From: CAWAVN01 sp963825075
Lineage (GTDB): Bacteria > Planctomycetota > Planctomycetia > Planctomycetales > Planctomycetaceae
DNA length: 64,000 nt
Assembly: GCA_963825075.1 (NCBI GenBank)
Contig: CAWGRX010000009.1
Location: 205,736-269,735, forward strand
Reading direction: 5' to 3'
Part shown: piece after piece, positions 28,555 through 39,171 of the stretch
How the letters are laid out: each line of letters begins with the position of its first letter
Numbering within the stretch: the stretch's first letter is position 1
Position numbers and translations under genes: made by a program
The notes under the pieces: model-generated
What the model saw: the letters and a program-made list of their open reading frames with translations, nothing else
What the model was told of the DNA's origin: nothing
Databases searched by the model: none

Positions 28555-30213
28555 TTAGTGATTCACGCAAAATCCCGTGGAGGCCACGAGTGCCCAGGCG
28601 AGTTGGCTGAGGGCGTCGTCGCGGCGGTGTTTGTTTTCTTTGAGGTAGAGGGCGACATCGTTATAGTCTGAGGCGCTGGGTTCGCGGGACAGAATGCTCA
28701 GGAACAATTCCTCGGCCGCTTGCTCATCGTCGCTGAGCTTCGCGAGCCGATCGATCAGGTTGCCTGCCTTGCGGTCGAACAATCTCAAGACGCGTTTGTC
28801 GTTGAGTACAAACAAAGCGGCCTTCACGGTGGGGGCGAATTCGTATTCGGGTTCCTTGGGCGGGTTGGCGAAGGTTTTGATAAACAATTCCTGGAGCGTT
28901 TTGAGATCTTTAACGTCGGCCACGATTTCCTCGGCGGTTTTGTTTTGATATTTTTCCTGGCTGCGATAGCGGTCCAACTCGCCGGTGGCGGTGAGCACGC
29001 TCCAGAACAAAGTCTCCGCCGTCAGATGCTTTTCCCGCATCAGGGCAAACGATTCCAAAGGCGGCGCGGCTTGGCCGGCGGGCAGGATGCTTGTCCGCTG
29101 ATAGGCTTCGGTGCGGGCGAGCGTCCGCCACATCCATTTGAAGTCGAATTTCTGCTTGGCCCATTCCTCGGCGAGAAGCTTCAAAAGTTCGGGATGCGAC
29201 GGCGGGTTGTCGGGGTGATGCAAGTCCAAGGGGTTGACGAGGCCGTGGCCCATCATCACGAACCACATCAGGTTCGCCGAGTGCCGGCGGAAGAGTTCGT
29301 TGTCGGCGGCGGGCAGACCCTCGGCGAGTTGGGAGAGCGGGCTGAACTTGGGCACGCCCGGCGTGCGTTTTTTGCGGTCGGGCGGTTCGAGATATTCCTC
29401 GCCCTTGGCGAACGTGGGGATCGTCAATTCGCCGCGACCGGGAACGACGGGGCCGGTTTTTAAGGGCACCTGATCGAACACCGACATGAAGTCCCGCTTC
29501 TCGGTGAGCAGCTTTTCCCCGACCGCCGGGAATTTCACATCGTTTCGCTGCGTAATGTTCGTGAAGAACATGTGCAGGCCCTGGAAATCTTGTTGCTTGT
29601 AGTGGTCGATCGTGAGATGGTCATGGCATTGGGCGCATTGCCAATCCACGCCCGCGAACAGACGCCCCACGTCGCGGGTCAGCCCCGGCACATCGACCTC
29701 GGCCATCGCCCCCTCTTTGGTGAGCCGGGCCGTCAGAAAGTACGCCGCCCCTCGGTTGTTCTCATCGTCGGCGGGCGGATCGAGCATCGCCTGCACCATC
29801 TCCGCCCAGGATTTGTTCGCTTCGAACGAAGTCCTTAAAAACTTCGTCCACTCCGCGTTGTTGCCCCGGCGTTCCATCAACAGGACGTGAAACTGCTCCT
29901 GCATGTGCCGGGGGTATTCCGGGCTTTCGAGCAGTTGATCGATCAGTTGGTCGCGCTTATCCGGGGAGTTGTCGGCGAGAAACTTTCGCGTCTCGGCCGC
30001 GGTGGGAATCCGGCCGATGAGATCCAGATATATCCGCCGCACGAACTCCGCATCGCCCGACCGCTTGCCGGCGGGAACGTCGCCCCACTTGGCCGCGATC
30101 AAACGGTCAATCCGCGCGGGCAACGGCTCGTCGGCGTTCGCGGCGGAAACGTAAAACACCGCCTGCACGAACAGCCCGGCCAATCCCCATCTCAACAAAG
30201 CCCCATCTCGCAC
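28555..30213 (-). CDS. DUF1549/DUF1553 domain-containing exported protein
   Basis: About 552 residues. The GTG at 30213 is preferred because GGGGAG lies just upstream and it opens directly into a signal peptide (LLRWGLAGLFVQAVFYVSAANA); a TTG at 30228 is the alternative. DUF1549 is seen in RIDRLIAAKWGD through RIYLDLIGRIPTAAETRKFL and in DWQCAQCHDHLTIDHYKQQDFQGL, which carries a CxxCH haem-type motif. DUF1553 covers the second half with RRHSANLMWFVMMGHGLVNPLDLHHPDNPPSHPELL. The N-terminal PSCyt1 cytochrome present in many members is absent. It lies 21 bp upstream of the DUF1501 gene and probably forms an operon with it. Confidence 0.92.
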   Translation of the reverse strand: MRDGALLRWGLAGLFVQAVFYVSAANADEPLPARIDRLIAAKWGDVPAGKRSGDAEFVRRIYLDLIGRIPTAAETRKFLADNSPDKRDQLIDQLLESPEYPRHMQEQFHVLLMERRGNNAEWTKFLRTSFEANKSWAEMVQAMLDPPADDENNRGAAYFLTARLTKEGAMAEVDVPGLTRDVGRLFAGVDWQCAQCHDHLTIDHYKQQDFQGLHMFFTNITQRNDVKFPAVGEKLLTEKRDFMSVFDQVPLKTGPVVPGRGELTIPTFAKGEEYLEPPDRKKRTPGVPKFSPLSQLAEGLPAADNELFRRHSANLMWFVMMGHGLVNPLDLHHPDNPPSHPELLKLLAEEWAKQKFDFKWMWRTLARTEAYQRTSILPAGQAAPPLESFALMREKHLTAETLFWSVLTATGELDRYRSQEKYQNKTAEEIVADVKDLKTLQELFIKTFANPPKEPEYEFAPTVKAALFVLNDKRVLRLFDRKAGNLIDRLAKLSDDEQAAEELFLSILSREPSASDYNDVALYLKENKHRRDDALSQLAWALVASTGFCVNH

Positions 30214-30409
30214 GTTCTGGCTCCCCAATGGATCAAGTTGTTCCTTTGCTCATTTCAAATTAACCAACATCGCAGGATTCATCAATGGAGATTGATGTTT
30301 TCCATTTTGCAAAACCGGTCCTTCTCAAATTCGGTATTTGCTACAATTCGTTAAACGATTTGCGGCTGTTTGTTATCGGTCAGCTTGAATGTTGGGAGGA
30401 ATGCACCAA

Positions 30410-32440
30410 ATGCGGAAAAACCGATCTTCGCGATGGCCGGTTGTCTTCGGTTTTGTAGTCGGCGGTTTGGGGATGGCGTTGGCGATTGCGGCTCAACCGT
30501 CTTCCGATAAGCACCAGCCGGCGAAAGCGAAATCCGCTCCGAATGTTCCCAACGCGAAACCGGTATTTGAACTGACCGCGACGGATGGCGAGGTCATCCC
30601 CATCCCGATGAAGATGCCGCCGCGGCTCACCGTGCTATGTTTCTTGGGGGCGGAATGTCCCTTGGCCCGGTTGTACGGTCCGCGCTTGCAAAAGTTGGCC
30701 GATGCGTTCCAAGCGAACGGTGTGCGATTCGTGGGCATCAACAGCAATCGCCAGGATTCGATGGCCGACGTGCGGAAGTACGTCAAAGAACATCGCCTGA
30801 CGTTTCCCGTCGTCAAAGACTACGACAACAAAGCCGCGGACTATTTCGAAGCGACTCGCACACCCGAGGTCGTCGTGCTCGATCAGGCGGGCGGGATTGG
30901 CTATCGCGGGCGAATCGACGACCAATACGAACCGGGCATCGCCCGCACCAAACCCGAACGGCAGGATTTGAAAATCGCCCTCGAGGAATTGCTCGCACGA
31001 AAGACGCCGAGCGTGCCTCGCACCGAACCGGCGGGGTGTTTGATCGGGAAGATTCGCAAAACCGAAACGACAACGAAGCTCACCTACTGTCAAAGAGATT
31101 TCCCGCATCCTCAACGAGCACTGCGTGGAATGCCATCGCGCGGGAGAGATCGGGCCGTTTTCGCTGACCGAGTATGATGAAGTCACAGGCTGGGGCGAGA
31201 CGATGCTGGAAGTCATCGACGACGGCCGGATGCCGCCGTGGCACGCCAATCCCCAGTACGGACATTTTGCCAACGCCCGGCACATGCCCGACGCCGATAA
31301 ACAGGCCCTCCGCAAGTGGGTCCTGGGCGGGATGCCCTTCGGCGATCCGGCGGACTTGCCCGAACCGTTCCAAACCGCCGCCGGCTGGCAACTGCCGCGA
31401 AAACCCGACCAGGTCATCGCCATGAACAATACGCCCTTTAAAGTCCCGGCCGACGGCGTCGTGGAATATCAATACTTCGTCATCGATCCGGGATTTCAAA
31501 GAGGACAAGTGGATCACCGCGGCCCAGGTCATTCCGGGGAACCCCGCCGTGGTGCATCATTGCATCGTCTTTGTTCGGCCGCCCGACGGGGCCGAGTACC
31601 GGGGCGTCGGTTGGCTCACGGGCTACGTCCCCGGCCAACGGACCGCGATGTTGCCGGCCGGTTATGCCCGCCGAGTTCCCGCGGGTTCGCGACTGGTGTT
31701 CCAGATGCACTACACGCCCACCGGCACCCCGCAAACAGACCTCACCAAGATCGGCCTGATCTTCGGCAAGGACGCACGACATCACGCACGAAGTCTCCAC
31801 GCTGACCGCGCTCAATCACGATTTTGAAATCCCGCCCGGCCATCCGGACTATCCGGTCTCCGCCGGCATCTCCCGGTTGCCCGCGAAGGGGGAAATCCTC
31901 GCGATCACGCCGCACATGCACTACCGCGGCAAATCGTTTCGCGTGTTCGCCGAGCGGGGCGATGAAACGGAGATCCTGCTCGATGTTCCGCGTTACGATT
32001 TCAACTGGCAGCACATCTACGAACTCGCCGAGCCTTTGCCTTTAAAGTCCATTACCAAATTGCGGTTCACCGCCCGCTTCGACAACTCCGCCAAAAACCC
32101 GTTCAATCCCGATCCCAAGCGGCACGTGACCTGGGGCGATCAGACCTGGGAGGAAATGGCGATCGGATTTTTTGAAGTCGCCGTGCCCCGCGGCACCAAC
32201 GTCGATCGCTTCCACAAACAACAAACCGCTCCGAAAGACACCCCCCAGCGCCGGCAAAAAATCCAAGCCTTCGTGGACCGCTTTTTCAAAAGGTTCGACG
32301 CCAACGGCGACGGCGTGATCCTCAAAACCGAACTGCCCCTCGCCCAACAGCGCTACGGCTTTCGCCAATTCGATCTGGATGGCGACAACCGCATCGAACC
32401 GGGGGAAATCCAATCCCACGCAGAGGCGAGGAGTTTTTGA
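30410..32440 (+). CDS. Redoxin / cytochrome c / copper type II monooxygenase-like / EF-hand fusion protein, frameshifted three times
   Basis: The start at 30410 follows GGGAGG by ten bases and opens into a signal peptide. Residues about 45-220 are a peroxiredoxin/thioredoxin-like domain (LTVLCFLGAECPLARLYGPRLQKL). After a one-base shift near 31088 comes a cytochrome c motif (HCVECHRAGEIGPF). After shifts near 31491 and 31775 the copper-dependent monooxygenase-like part follows, with His motifs VVHHCIVFV, FQMHYTPTG, ITHEV and ITPHMHYRGKSF. The C-terminus has two EF-hand-like loops (DANGDGVILKTEL and DLDGDNRIEPGEI). Each break equals one extra base, for example GG to GGG at 31490. This architecture is known in planctomycete and verrucomicrobial proteins, but no substrate is established. 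Confidence 0.82.
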
Positions 32441-32509
32441 TTGAGATAAATCCGAGTCTCGGAACCCAGAACAAATCTCAAATCCAAAATCCGACGATGG
32501 AAAACTTTT

Positions 32510-32587
32510 GGAACACTAATCTTCGCTAATAAACGCTAATCATGCAGAACTTTTTTATTAGCGAAGATTAGTGAGAATTAGTGTTCC
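32510..32587. repeat. AT-rich inverted repeat (AACACTAATCTTCGCTAAT type)
   Basis: GGAACACTAATCTTCGCTAATA at 32510-32531 pairs with TATTAGCGAAGATTAGTG at 32556-32573, followed by AGAATTAGTGTTCC. It is strikingly AT-rich in a GC-rich genome. It is in the 215-bp gap between the redoxin fusion gene and the transporter gene, followed by TTATCCG-type repeats. Confidence 0.75.
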
Positions 32588-32655
32588 CATCTTCAAATTT
32601 TTCATTCGTGTTATCCGTTTTATCCGTGGTGCTCTCCATTTGAATCGACCGCTTT

Positions 32656-34999
32656 GTGACTCGGCTTTTTGATCGTGTTTTTGGTTGGACGGTGGATCAT
32701 CCGTGGTGGGTGGGGCTTTTTATCATTGCGCTCAGCGGTTTGGCGGGGCTCGGATATATTGCTCCGGAAAAGTTGACGGGGCTTTTTCGATCCGCCGAGG
32801 CCGAGCCTGCGAAATGGTCGCCGACTCCGGAGCGAAATGCACGCAGGGGGCCGAATGTCGAACCGGTGCGGCTGAACGATGCCGATGTGATTTTGGTGGT
32901 GGAGTCCGAGGACATCTTCACGCCGGCCGGCGCGGAGGCGCTGCGGGCGATCGTGCGGTCGCTCGAAGGCTTGGATTACGTCGAAAGCGTGTTCTGGATG
33001 GACCGCGTGCCGGTGCTGAATGTGTTCGGGCTCAGGGAGTCGCTGTTCCCCAGCTCGGATGCGTCGTCCCGGCAGTTCGCGGCGGCTCGCGAAAAAGCCC
33101 TCGAACATCCTTTGGTCGGCGGACAGTTGTTGTCTCCCGACGGGCGAACGCTGTTGATGATGATCAAGCTCGATTGGCTGTTCGTGACCAGCGACGAGGA
33201 TTGCACCGCGCATCTCAAACAGGTCGCCCAAGAAGCGGCTTTACAATATCCCGACGCGAAGTTTTCGTTTCTGGTCACCGGGCGGGTGCCGATCTATTTG
33301 ACCTTCATGGAGGCCCAGCGGAAGAACCGTTGGAATTATCAAATTGTCGGTTATGCCAGTGTGTTTTTGATGGCGCTGATTCTGTTCCGCGGGCTGCGGG
33401 CGGTGATGATCGTGTCGCTCGCCCCTTGCCTGGGCGTGTTCTGGTCGCTGGGCCTTTTGCATTTTTTTGATTTGCAGGACAACCCGTTTAACGATGTCGT
33501 GCTGCCGGTGCTATTGAGTCTGGTCGCCCTCACGGACGGCGTGCATTTGATGGTCGAAATCCGCCGGCAGCGCGGCAACGGACTGTCGCCGCGGGAAGCC
33601 GCCCGCGCGGGGATTTGCAAAGTCGGCCTGGCCTGCGGACTCACGTCTCTCACCACGGCCATCGGCTTCGGTTCGCTGGGCCTGGCGCATCACGAGATTG
33701 TCCGCGAGTTCGGCTGGAGCTGCGTCATTGGGGTCGTGCTCGCGTTCCTGGCCGTGATTACGGTCATTCCCCTCGCTTGCTCGACCTGGCTGGGATCGAA
33801 AATCCATCTCGGGCAGGAAAAAGCCATCATCCATCGGCATTTGAATCGCATCGGCGGCGTGATTGCCTGGGTGCTCCGGCAGGCGAAGCTCGTCGAGCGC
33901 CGTCGGCGTGTTGTCCACGGTGATCTTGGCGGGCGTGTCGCTGACACTGCGTCCCGACGAACGCCGATCGAACGCGCTGCCCGCTGCTTCCGAAGCCTCC
34001 GTCGCCATCGACCACATGGACCGCGCGTTCGGCGGCTTGGAAATGGGCCTGGTAGAAGTCCGCTGGTCCGATGAGGTGCCGGAGGATTCCCCGGAAATCC
34101 TCACCGCCGTGAGCCGGGTCAATGAACTCCTCACGAAGGAAGACCTGATCGGGCATCCGCTGTCGATGCGGAATTTCGTCGATGTGTTGCCCGGCGAAGG
34201 GCGGGCGGAGGACCGCATGCCGCTGTTGGAACTGATGCCGCCGCCGCTGAAGCGGGCGTTTTATCAGCCGGAGCAAAGGCGGGCGGTGGTCAATTTCCGC
34301 GTGCAGGATTTGGGCATCGCCCAATACGGCCCGGTCTTCACGCGGATTCAACACGGACTGAAAGACCTCCAGAAACAGCATCCCCAATTCCATTTCGAAC
34401 TGACCGGCTCTCCGGTCAGGCGGTGGGAGAACCTGTATCAGATCGTAACGGACCTGGCCCTCAGCCTGGGGAGCGCTTCGTTCATTATTTTTTTGACGTT
34501 GATGCTCGCCTACCGCTCGCTGCGGCTAGGCTTGATCGCGGTGATCCCGAACCTGTTTCCGTTGGCGGTGACGGGGACCTATCTGGTGGCGACCGGGCAA
34601 GCTTTGGAACTGGCGAGCGTGTGCGCGTTCACGGTGTGCTTGGGGATTGCGGTGGACGATACGATCCACTTCCTCACGCGGTATCGGGAGGAACTCAAAA
34701 CCGCGACGATTACCGAGGCGATTCAGCGGGCGTTCATCGGCACCGGGACCGCGCTGATTATGACGACGCTGGTACTGGTCGTCGGATTCGCGACCGTGAT
34801 GTTTAGCGACATGCGCGACCAGCGAATCTTCGCCACGATGGGCGGGCTGACGATTTCCTCCGCCCTGTTCGGCGACTTGGTCTTTTTGCCCGCGCTCTTG
34901 TCCCTGTTCGGGAAACGAGGATCCTCCGCAGGTTCGCCGGCCGGACCTTCGCAGGGGGCTGGTCAAAGAGATATTGCCCGAAACGAAGGCATTTCTTAA
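32656..34999 (+). CDS. MMPL/RND-superfamily transporter, frameshifted once
   Basis: About 780 residues in two frames, GTG start. An N-terminal membrane helix (WWVGLFIIALSGLAGLG) is followed by a periplasmic domain, then a sterol-sensing-like membrane block: YQIVGYASVFLMALILF, LLSLVALTDGVHLMVEIRRQ and CGLTSLTTAIGFGSLGLA. After the break near 33896 there is a second periplasmic domain, and a second block with FIIFLTLMLAYRSLRLGLIAVIPNLFPL, CLGIAVDDTIHFLTRYREE and ALIMTTLVLVVGFATVMFS. The duplicated arrangement and the 'GxxxDxxxH' motif are typical of the RND/MMPL 'predicted exporter' group. Lipid or hopanoid transport is known for some relatives; the substrate here is not known. Confidence 0.85.
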
Positions 35000-35067
35000 C
35001 CTCTCTGAGCCAGGTTGACCCCTGTGTTGTGGAAACCATTTGCCTCTTCGGTCTGTGAGACCTCGTG

Positions 35068-35850
35068 ATGACGAAAACCTTGGTCCGTTCCGTGGTGCGG
35101 TCTTTGCGAAATTCATTCCGCAACCCGCCACCCCCACCCGCCGAGACGAACGCCTATGAATCGCGCTACGAGATGCACGCGCAGCGGTTTGGGGGCGATG
35201 TGTCGGTGGGGGAAGGCGATTACGACGAAATCGGACGCATCGAATTGGAATTGCTCCTCATGGAAGGGTTGAAGCCCGGCGGGACTCTGGTCGATCTCGG
35301 CTGCGGGAACGGCCGCCTGGCGGCGCACGTCATCCCAATCTTGAATTCCCAGGCGGCTTATATTGGCATCGACATTTCGAAAACGTATTTGCAGCAGGGA
35401 GCACGGCGAGTTGACGAGATGCTTCCCCGCCGCTCCTGCCGAGTGCAGTGGGTGCACCAAACCGGCCCCGACTTTCCTCTCGACGAGCACAGCGTCGATG
35501 TGATGTGCACCTTCTCGGTGTTTACCCACATGGAAAACGAGGACACCTATCTTTACTTGAAGTCGGCCTTGAGAGTCGTCAAACCGGGGGGCAAGTTCAT
35601 TTTTTCTTGTCTTCCGCTGGACTTGGCCTACGCCCGGCGGATTTTCTTAGAGGAAGCCGACTTGCCGTTGGAGGTCCGCTGGCAGCGCGTCCGCAACGTG
35701 GTCACGTCGAAAGACCTTATGTCCGACTTGTCCGAGATGGCGGGCTGGAAGGTGCTCCGGTGGTACGAAGGCGAAAAGAATAACATCGGCCGGCCCGGCA
35801 GCACCCTGCGCCCCTTGGGCCAATCGTCTTGCGTACTGGAAGCTCCCTAA
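35068..35850 (+). CDS. Class I SAM-dependent methyltransferase
   Basis: 260 residues. ATG at 35068, with a GTG one codon upstream as alternative. The SAM-binding motif I is LVDLGCGNGRLAAHV, followed by YIGIDIS (motif II, acidic residue), a DEHSVDVMCTFSVFTHMENED segment, and VVKPGGKFIFSCLPL. The fold is the standard methyltransferase type 11/25. No substrate-specific feature is visible. It stands alone after the transporter gene. A role in glycan, lipid or natural-product methylation cannot be decided. Confidence 0.9.
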   Translation: MTKTLVRSVVRSLRNSFRNPPPPPAETNAYESRYEMHAQRFGGDVSVGEGDYDEIGRIELELLLMEGLKPGGTLVDLGCGNGRLAAHVIPILNSQAAYIGIDISKTYLQQGARRVDEMLPRRSCRVQWVHQTGPDFPLDEHSVDVMCTFSVFTHMENEDTYLYLKSALRVVKPGGKFIFSCLPLDLAYARRIFLEEADLPLEVRWQRVRNVVTSKDLMSDLSEMAGWKVLRWYEGEKNNIGRPGSTLRPLGQSSCVLEAP

Positions 35851-35882
35851 AGCCTTGCGACCATTGCCTTCCCGCGCCTCTT

Positions 35883-36140
35883 TCACCTCCCCTTGGGGAG
35901 GTCGGACGCGGTAGCGGCCGGGTGGGGGAAGCGTCTGATTACGAGGCGATTTTCAACTCGGCAAATGAACCGACCAATGCGAGCGAAATCGCCGACGCCC
36001 CATTGCAAGGGATCGGGCGATTGGGGGGACATGCTCCGAATTTCAGCGACCGGGAAGCCGAAACCTCACGCCGCCAACCTCATTCTCCAATCGCTGGCAG
36101 AGCCCCACCCGGCCGCTGCCGCCCTCCCCTCCGGAAGGTG
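35883..36140. repeat. Pair of inverted 40-bp GC-rich repeats around a 170-bp spacer
   Basis: CACCTCCCCTTGGGGAGG then GCGGTAGCGGCCGGGTGGGG (35884-35927) is matched in reverse complement by CCCCACCCGGCCGCTGCCG then CCCTCCCCTCCGGAAGGTG (36102-36139). No convincing gene lies inside. This fills most of the 540-bp space between the methyltransferase gene and metF; the remaining sequence to 36391 shows no gene. Confidence 0.7.
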
Positions 36141-36391
36141 AAATTTGCTGCTGATCATCACACAAAAAGATCATCAGCGTCCGCCCCCGATTCGCCGGGA
36201 GAGCCAGTTTTCCGGCCGACTTTTCTCCCAAGGTCAAACCGCCTTCTTGACGAAGCGTGTTTGTTTGACACAATGGAGAGTTTGTAGATTTCCCCACACA
36301 CCTAAAGAATAAAGATTGCCCAACCGTGTCCGAACCCCGCTTAGCGAACACGCAAACACACATCGGACGCGACGGCAGCAAGGAATTGTCC

Positions 36392-37283
36392 ATGCGGATT
36401 GGCGACTTTTACCACGAAGGCGAATTTGGCCTGTCGATTGAGATCTTCCCGCCGAAAACCTCGGAAGGCGACGCAGGCGCTCGAACAGACGCTCGAGCGG
36501 CTCGCGCCCTACCAGCCGGCGTTTTTTTCCTGCACCTACGGAGCCGGCGGCTCGACCCAAAGCCGGACCATCGATTGGTGCGTCAAGATTCAGAAAAATT
36601 TTCACATCCCGGCCACGTCGCATTTCACCTGCGTCGGTTCGACCCGCGAGGAACTTTTGGCCTGGCTGGAAAAAGCCACCGCGAGCGGGATTCGCAACAT
36701 CATGGCTCTCCGGGGCGATCCGCCGCAGGGACAGACGACTTTCGAGGCCGTCGAAGGCGGACTCCGCTATGCGAACGAACTGGTCAGCCTGATTCGCGAG
36801 CATCACCCCGACCTGGGCATCGGCGTGGCGGGCTATCCCGAAAAGCATCAGGAATGCGCCGACGCCGAGACCGATCTTCAAAACTTAAAGCGGAAGGTCG
36901 AAGCCGGGGCCGATGCCGTCTTCACGCAACTGTTTTACGAAAACGAAAATTTCTTCCGCTTCCGCGAATGCTACGAGGATGCGGGAATTAAGGTGCCTTT
37001 GATTCCGGGCATCATGCCGATCACCGGGTTCGCCCGCATCAAACGCATCACCGCGATGTGCGGGGCGATCTTCCCGGAGGACCTGGCCTCCCGATTGGAA
37101 GCCGTCCAGGACGACAAACAGGCCCAATACGAAATCGGCGTCGAACACGCGATCAACCAGTGCCGGGAACTCATGGCCCAAGGCGTGCCGGGCATCCATT
37201 TTTACGTGCTGAATAAATCGAAAGCCTGCGAGGAAATCCTGAACGGCCTGGACCTCGCCCCGGCCCAAGCCGCCTCGGCTTAG
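36392..37283 (+). CDS. metF: Methylenetetrahydrofolate reductase, one frameshift near the start
   Basis: The ATG at 36392 gives MRIGDFYHEGEFGLSIEIFPPK, the family N-terminus with the catalytic Glu. An extra base in GCAGGCGCTC near 36472 shifts the frame, after which the protein continues unbroken: ALEQTLERLAPYQPAFFSCTYGAGGST, HFTCVGSTREELL, NIMALRGDPPQG (substrate/FAD region), GVAGYPEKHQE, AGADAVFTQLFYENENFFRF and VPLIPGIMPITGF. It reduces 5,10-methylene-THF to 5-methyl-THF for methionine synthesis. Length is about 297 residues. No SAM riboswitch was seen upstream. The single-base extra G in an otherwise perfect gene suggests a sequence error. Confidence 0.93.
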
Positions 37284-37285
37284 CA

Positions 37286-37408
37286 TGACTCGAACAATAA
37301 TTGTCGCATTTATTAGCCGCCGGGCGCTAGCCCCGGTTTACGGGGGGAACCGGACGCTGGCGCGTTCCGGCTGATAATCGGAAAGTTATTCCTCGAACGG
37401 TCCCTAAA
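37286..37408. mobile_element. MITE-like repeat copy B
   Basis: The left end TGACTCGAACAATAATTGTC and the right end AAGTTATTCCTCGAACGGTC (reverse complement GACCGTTCGAGGAATAACTT) form an imperfect inverted repeat around the same core as copy A (GGGCGCTAGCCCCGGTTT, GGAACCGGACGCTGGCGCG). No coding capacity. It starts directly after the metF stop. Confidence 0.6.
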
Positions 37409-37461
37409 GACGGTAGCAACATCTCCAGTCATCCCGCGAACCATTCACAAGAGCCTAAACC

Positions 37462-39171
37462 ATGCGAAACGAAGCAGAAAACCGTTGGCGACGTTTGTTC
37501 TTGGCGCTATTGCTCGGCGTACTGCTGAGCGTGACTTGTCGAGGCCGAACTTGCCCCGCCCAAGACAAAGCCCCGGACTATGACCTCATCATCAGGAACG
37601 GCCGGGTGGTGGATGGCACCGGCAACCCCTGGTTTTACGCGGACGTCGGCGTCAAGGGCGATCGCATCGTACGCGTGGGGCGAAATCTGCCCGGCACCGC
37701 TAAACATGAAATCGACGCCAAAGGCCGAGTCGTCTCGCCGGGGTTTATTGATATTCATTCCCATTCGGATTTTCTGCTCCTGGAAGATGGCGACGCCCAA
37801 AGCAAAATCCGCCAAGGCGTGACGACCGAAATTCTGGGCGAAGGCAACTCCGCCGGGCCTTATCGGAATAAACTGCCCCGGCATCGGGTGGATGTGAACG
37901 GCGAAAGCGTCCGCCTCGCCACGTTGGGCGATTACTTCGACGCCGTCGAGCGGGCGGGCATCAGCACAAACGTGGCCTCTTACGTCGGGTCTCAACAACG
38001 TGTGGGAAAGCGTGATGGGCACATCCTTCAATCGCCCCACGCCTGATGATCTCAAGCAAATGGAAAAGCTGGTCGAAGAAGCGATGCAGCAGGGGCGCTG
38101 GGGCTCTCCAGCCAGGTAATGATGCCGCCCGGTTCGCTCGCGACCACGGAAGACATCATCCAACTTGCCAAAGTCGCGGCCCGGCACGGCGGGACTGTAT
38201 TCCACCCACATCCGCAACGAAGGCACCGGCGTGTTCGAGTCGGTCAAGGAAGCCATCGAGATCGGCGAGAAGGCAAACCTTCCCGTGGATGTGATCCATC
38301 TCAAAATCGCCGACCAACAGTATTGGGGCCGAATGAACGAAGTCGTCGCCCTGATCGAAGACGCCCGCAAACGAGGCGTGAACGTGCAGGCCAACGTCTA
38401 TCCCTACACGCGCGGCAACAACAACCTGGTGAGCATCATCCCGCCCTGGGCCCACGAAGGCGGCACGGCGGAACTCCTCAAACGCCTCAAAGATCCCAGC
38501 CTCCGCTCGAAGCTCAAACGCGACATCAACGAAGGCCTCCCCGGCTGGTACAACCATTACACCGCCGTCGGCAAGGACTGGTCGCGAATGCTCGATTAGT
38601 GCGAACAACACCTTCAAGGGCTTGACGATGGACCGCGTGATGGACATTCGCCTGAAGAACAAACCGGGCGCCGACCCGCTCGATGAACTGTTCGAATTCC
38701 TGATCGAACAGAACGGCTCGGTCGAGCACGGTCTATGCCCACCACACCGAAAAGGACATGACCTTGGCCCTCAAACAGCCCTGGTGCTCGGTGGGGTCCG
38801 ACGGCTCGGCGTATGCCATCAGCGGCCGGCTCCGGCGAGGCAATCCCCACCCGCGGAACTTCGGCACCTTTCCCCGCGTGCTGGGCGTTTACGTCCGCGA
38901 ACTGGGACTGCTCCGCCTGGAAGATGCCGTCCGCAAAATGACCTCCTTAAACGCCACCAAAGTCGGCCTCAAAGACCGCGGCGTGCTGCGGGAAGGCGCC
39001 TTCGCCGACATCACGATTTTCGATCCCGAAACGATCATCGACCGCGCCAGCTACACCGATCCCTTCCAATACCCCCAAGGCATCACACACGTCCTCGTCA
39101 ACGGCCAACTGGTCTTAGACAACAGCGAGCACACCGGCAAACATCCCGGGCGGGCGTTGCGGAAACGCTAA
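37462..39171 (+). pseudogene. N-acyl-D-amino-acid deacylase / D-aminoacylase family amidohydrolase, five frameshifts
   Basis: Pieces from several frames join into one roughly 565-residue amidohydrolase. A signal peptide is followed by YDLIIRNGRVVDGTGNPWFYADVGVKGDRI, the metal-binding DIHSHSDF and the GVTTEILGEGNSAGP loop. Frame changes occur near 37988 (extra G), 38092 (missing G), 38205 (extra G), 38592 (extra G) and 38728 (extra G). The next parts are LNNVWESVMGTSFNRPTPDDL, STHIRNEGTGVFESVKEAIEI, LPVDVIHLKIADQ and TLALKQPWCSVGSDGSA (catalytic Asp region), and the end reads GAFADITIFDPE. All domains expected for D-aminoacylase are present in order. It is either a recently decayed gene or one with heavy sequencing error. 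Confidence 0.8.

Noticed and set aside
30410..32440. Programmed frameshifting in the redoxin fusion gene
   Set aside because: Three shifts at unrelated sites without a shared slippery sequence or downstream structure, and similar breaks in many other genes, make error or decay more likely.
35829..36287. 152-codon plus-strand frame between the methyltransferase and metF genes
   Set aside because: It runs through the inverted-repeat pair and overlaps the methyltransferase end; composition is repeat-driven.
36200..36392. SAM riboswitch upstream of metF and FMN riboswitch upstream of ribE
   Set aside because: No conserved core elements of either riboswitch could be found in the upstream sequences.
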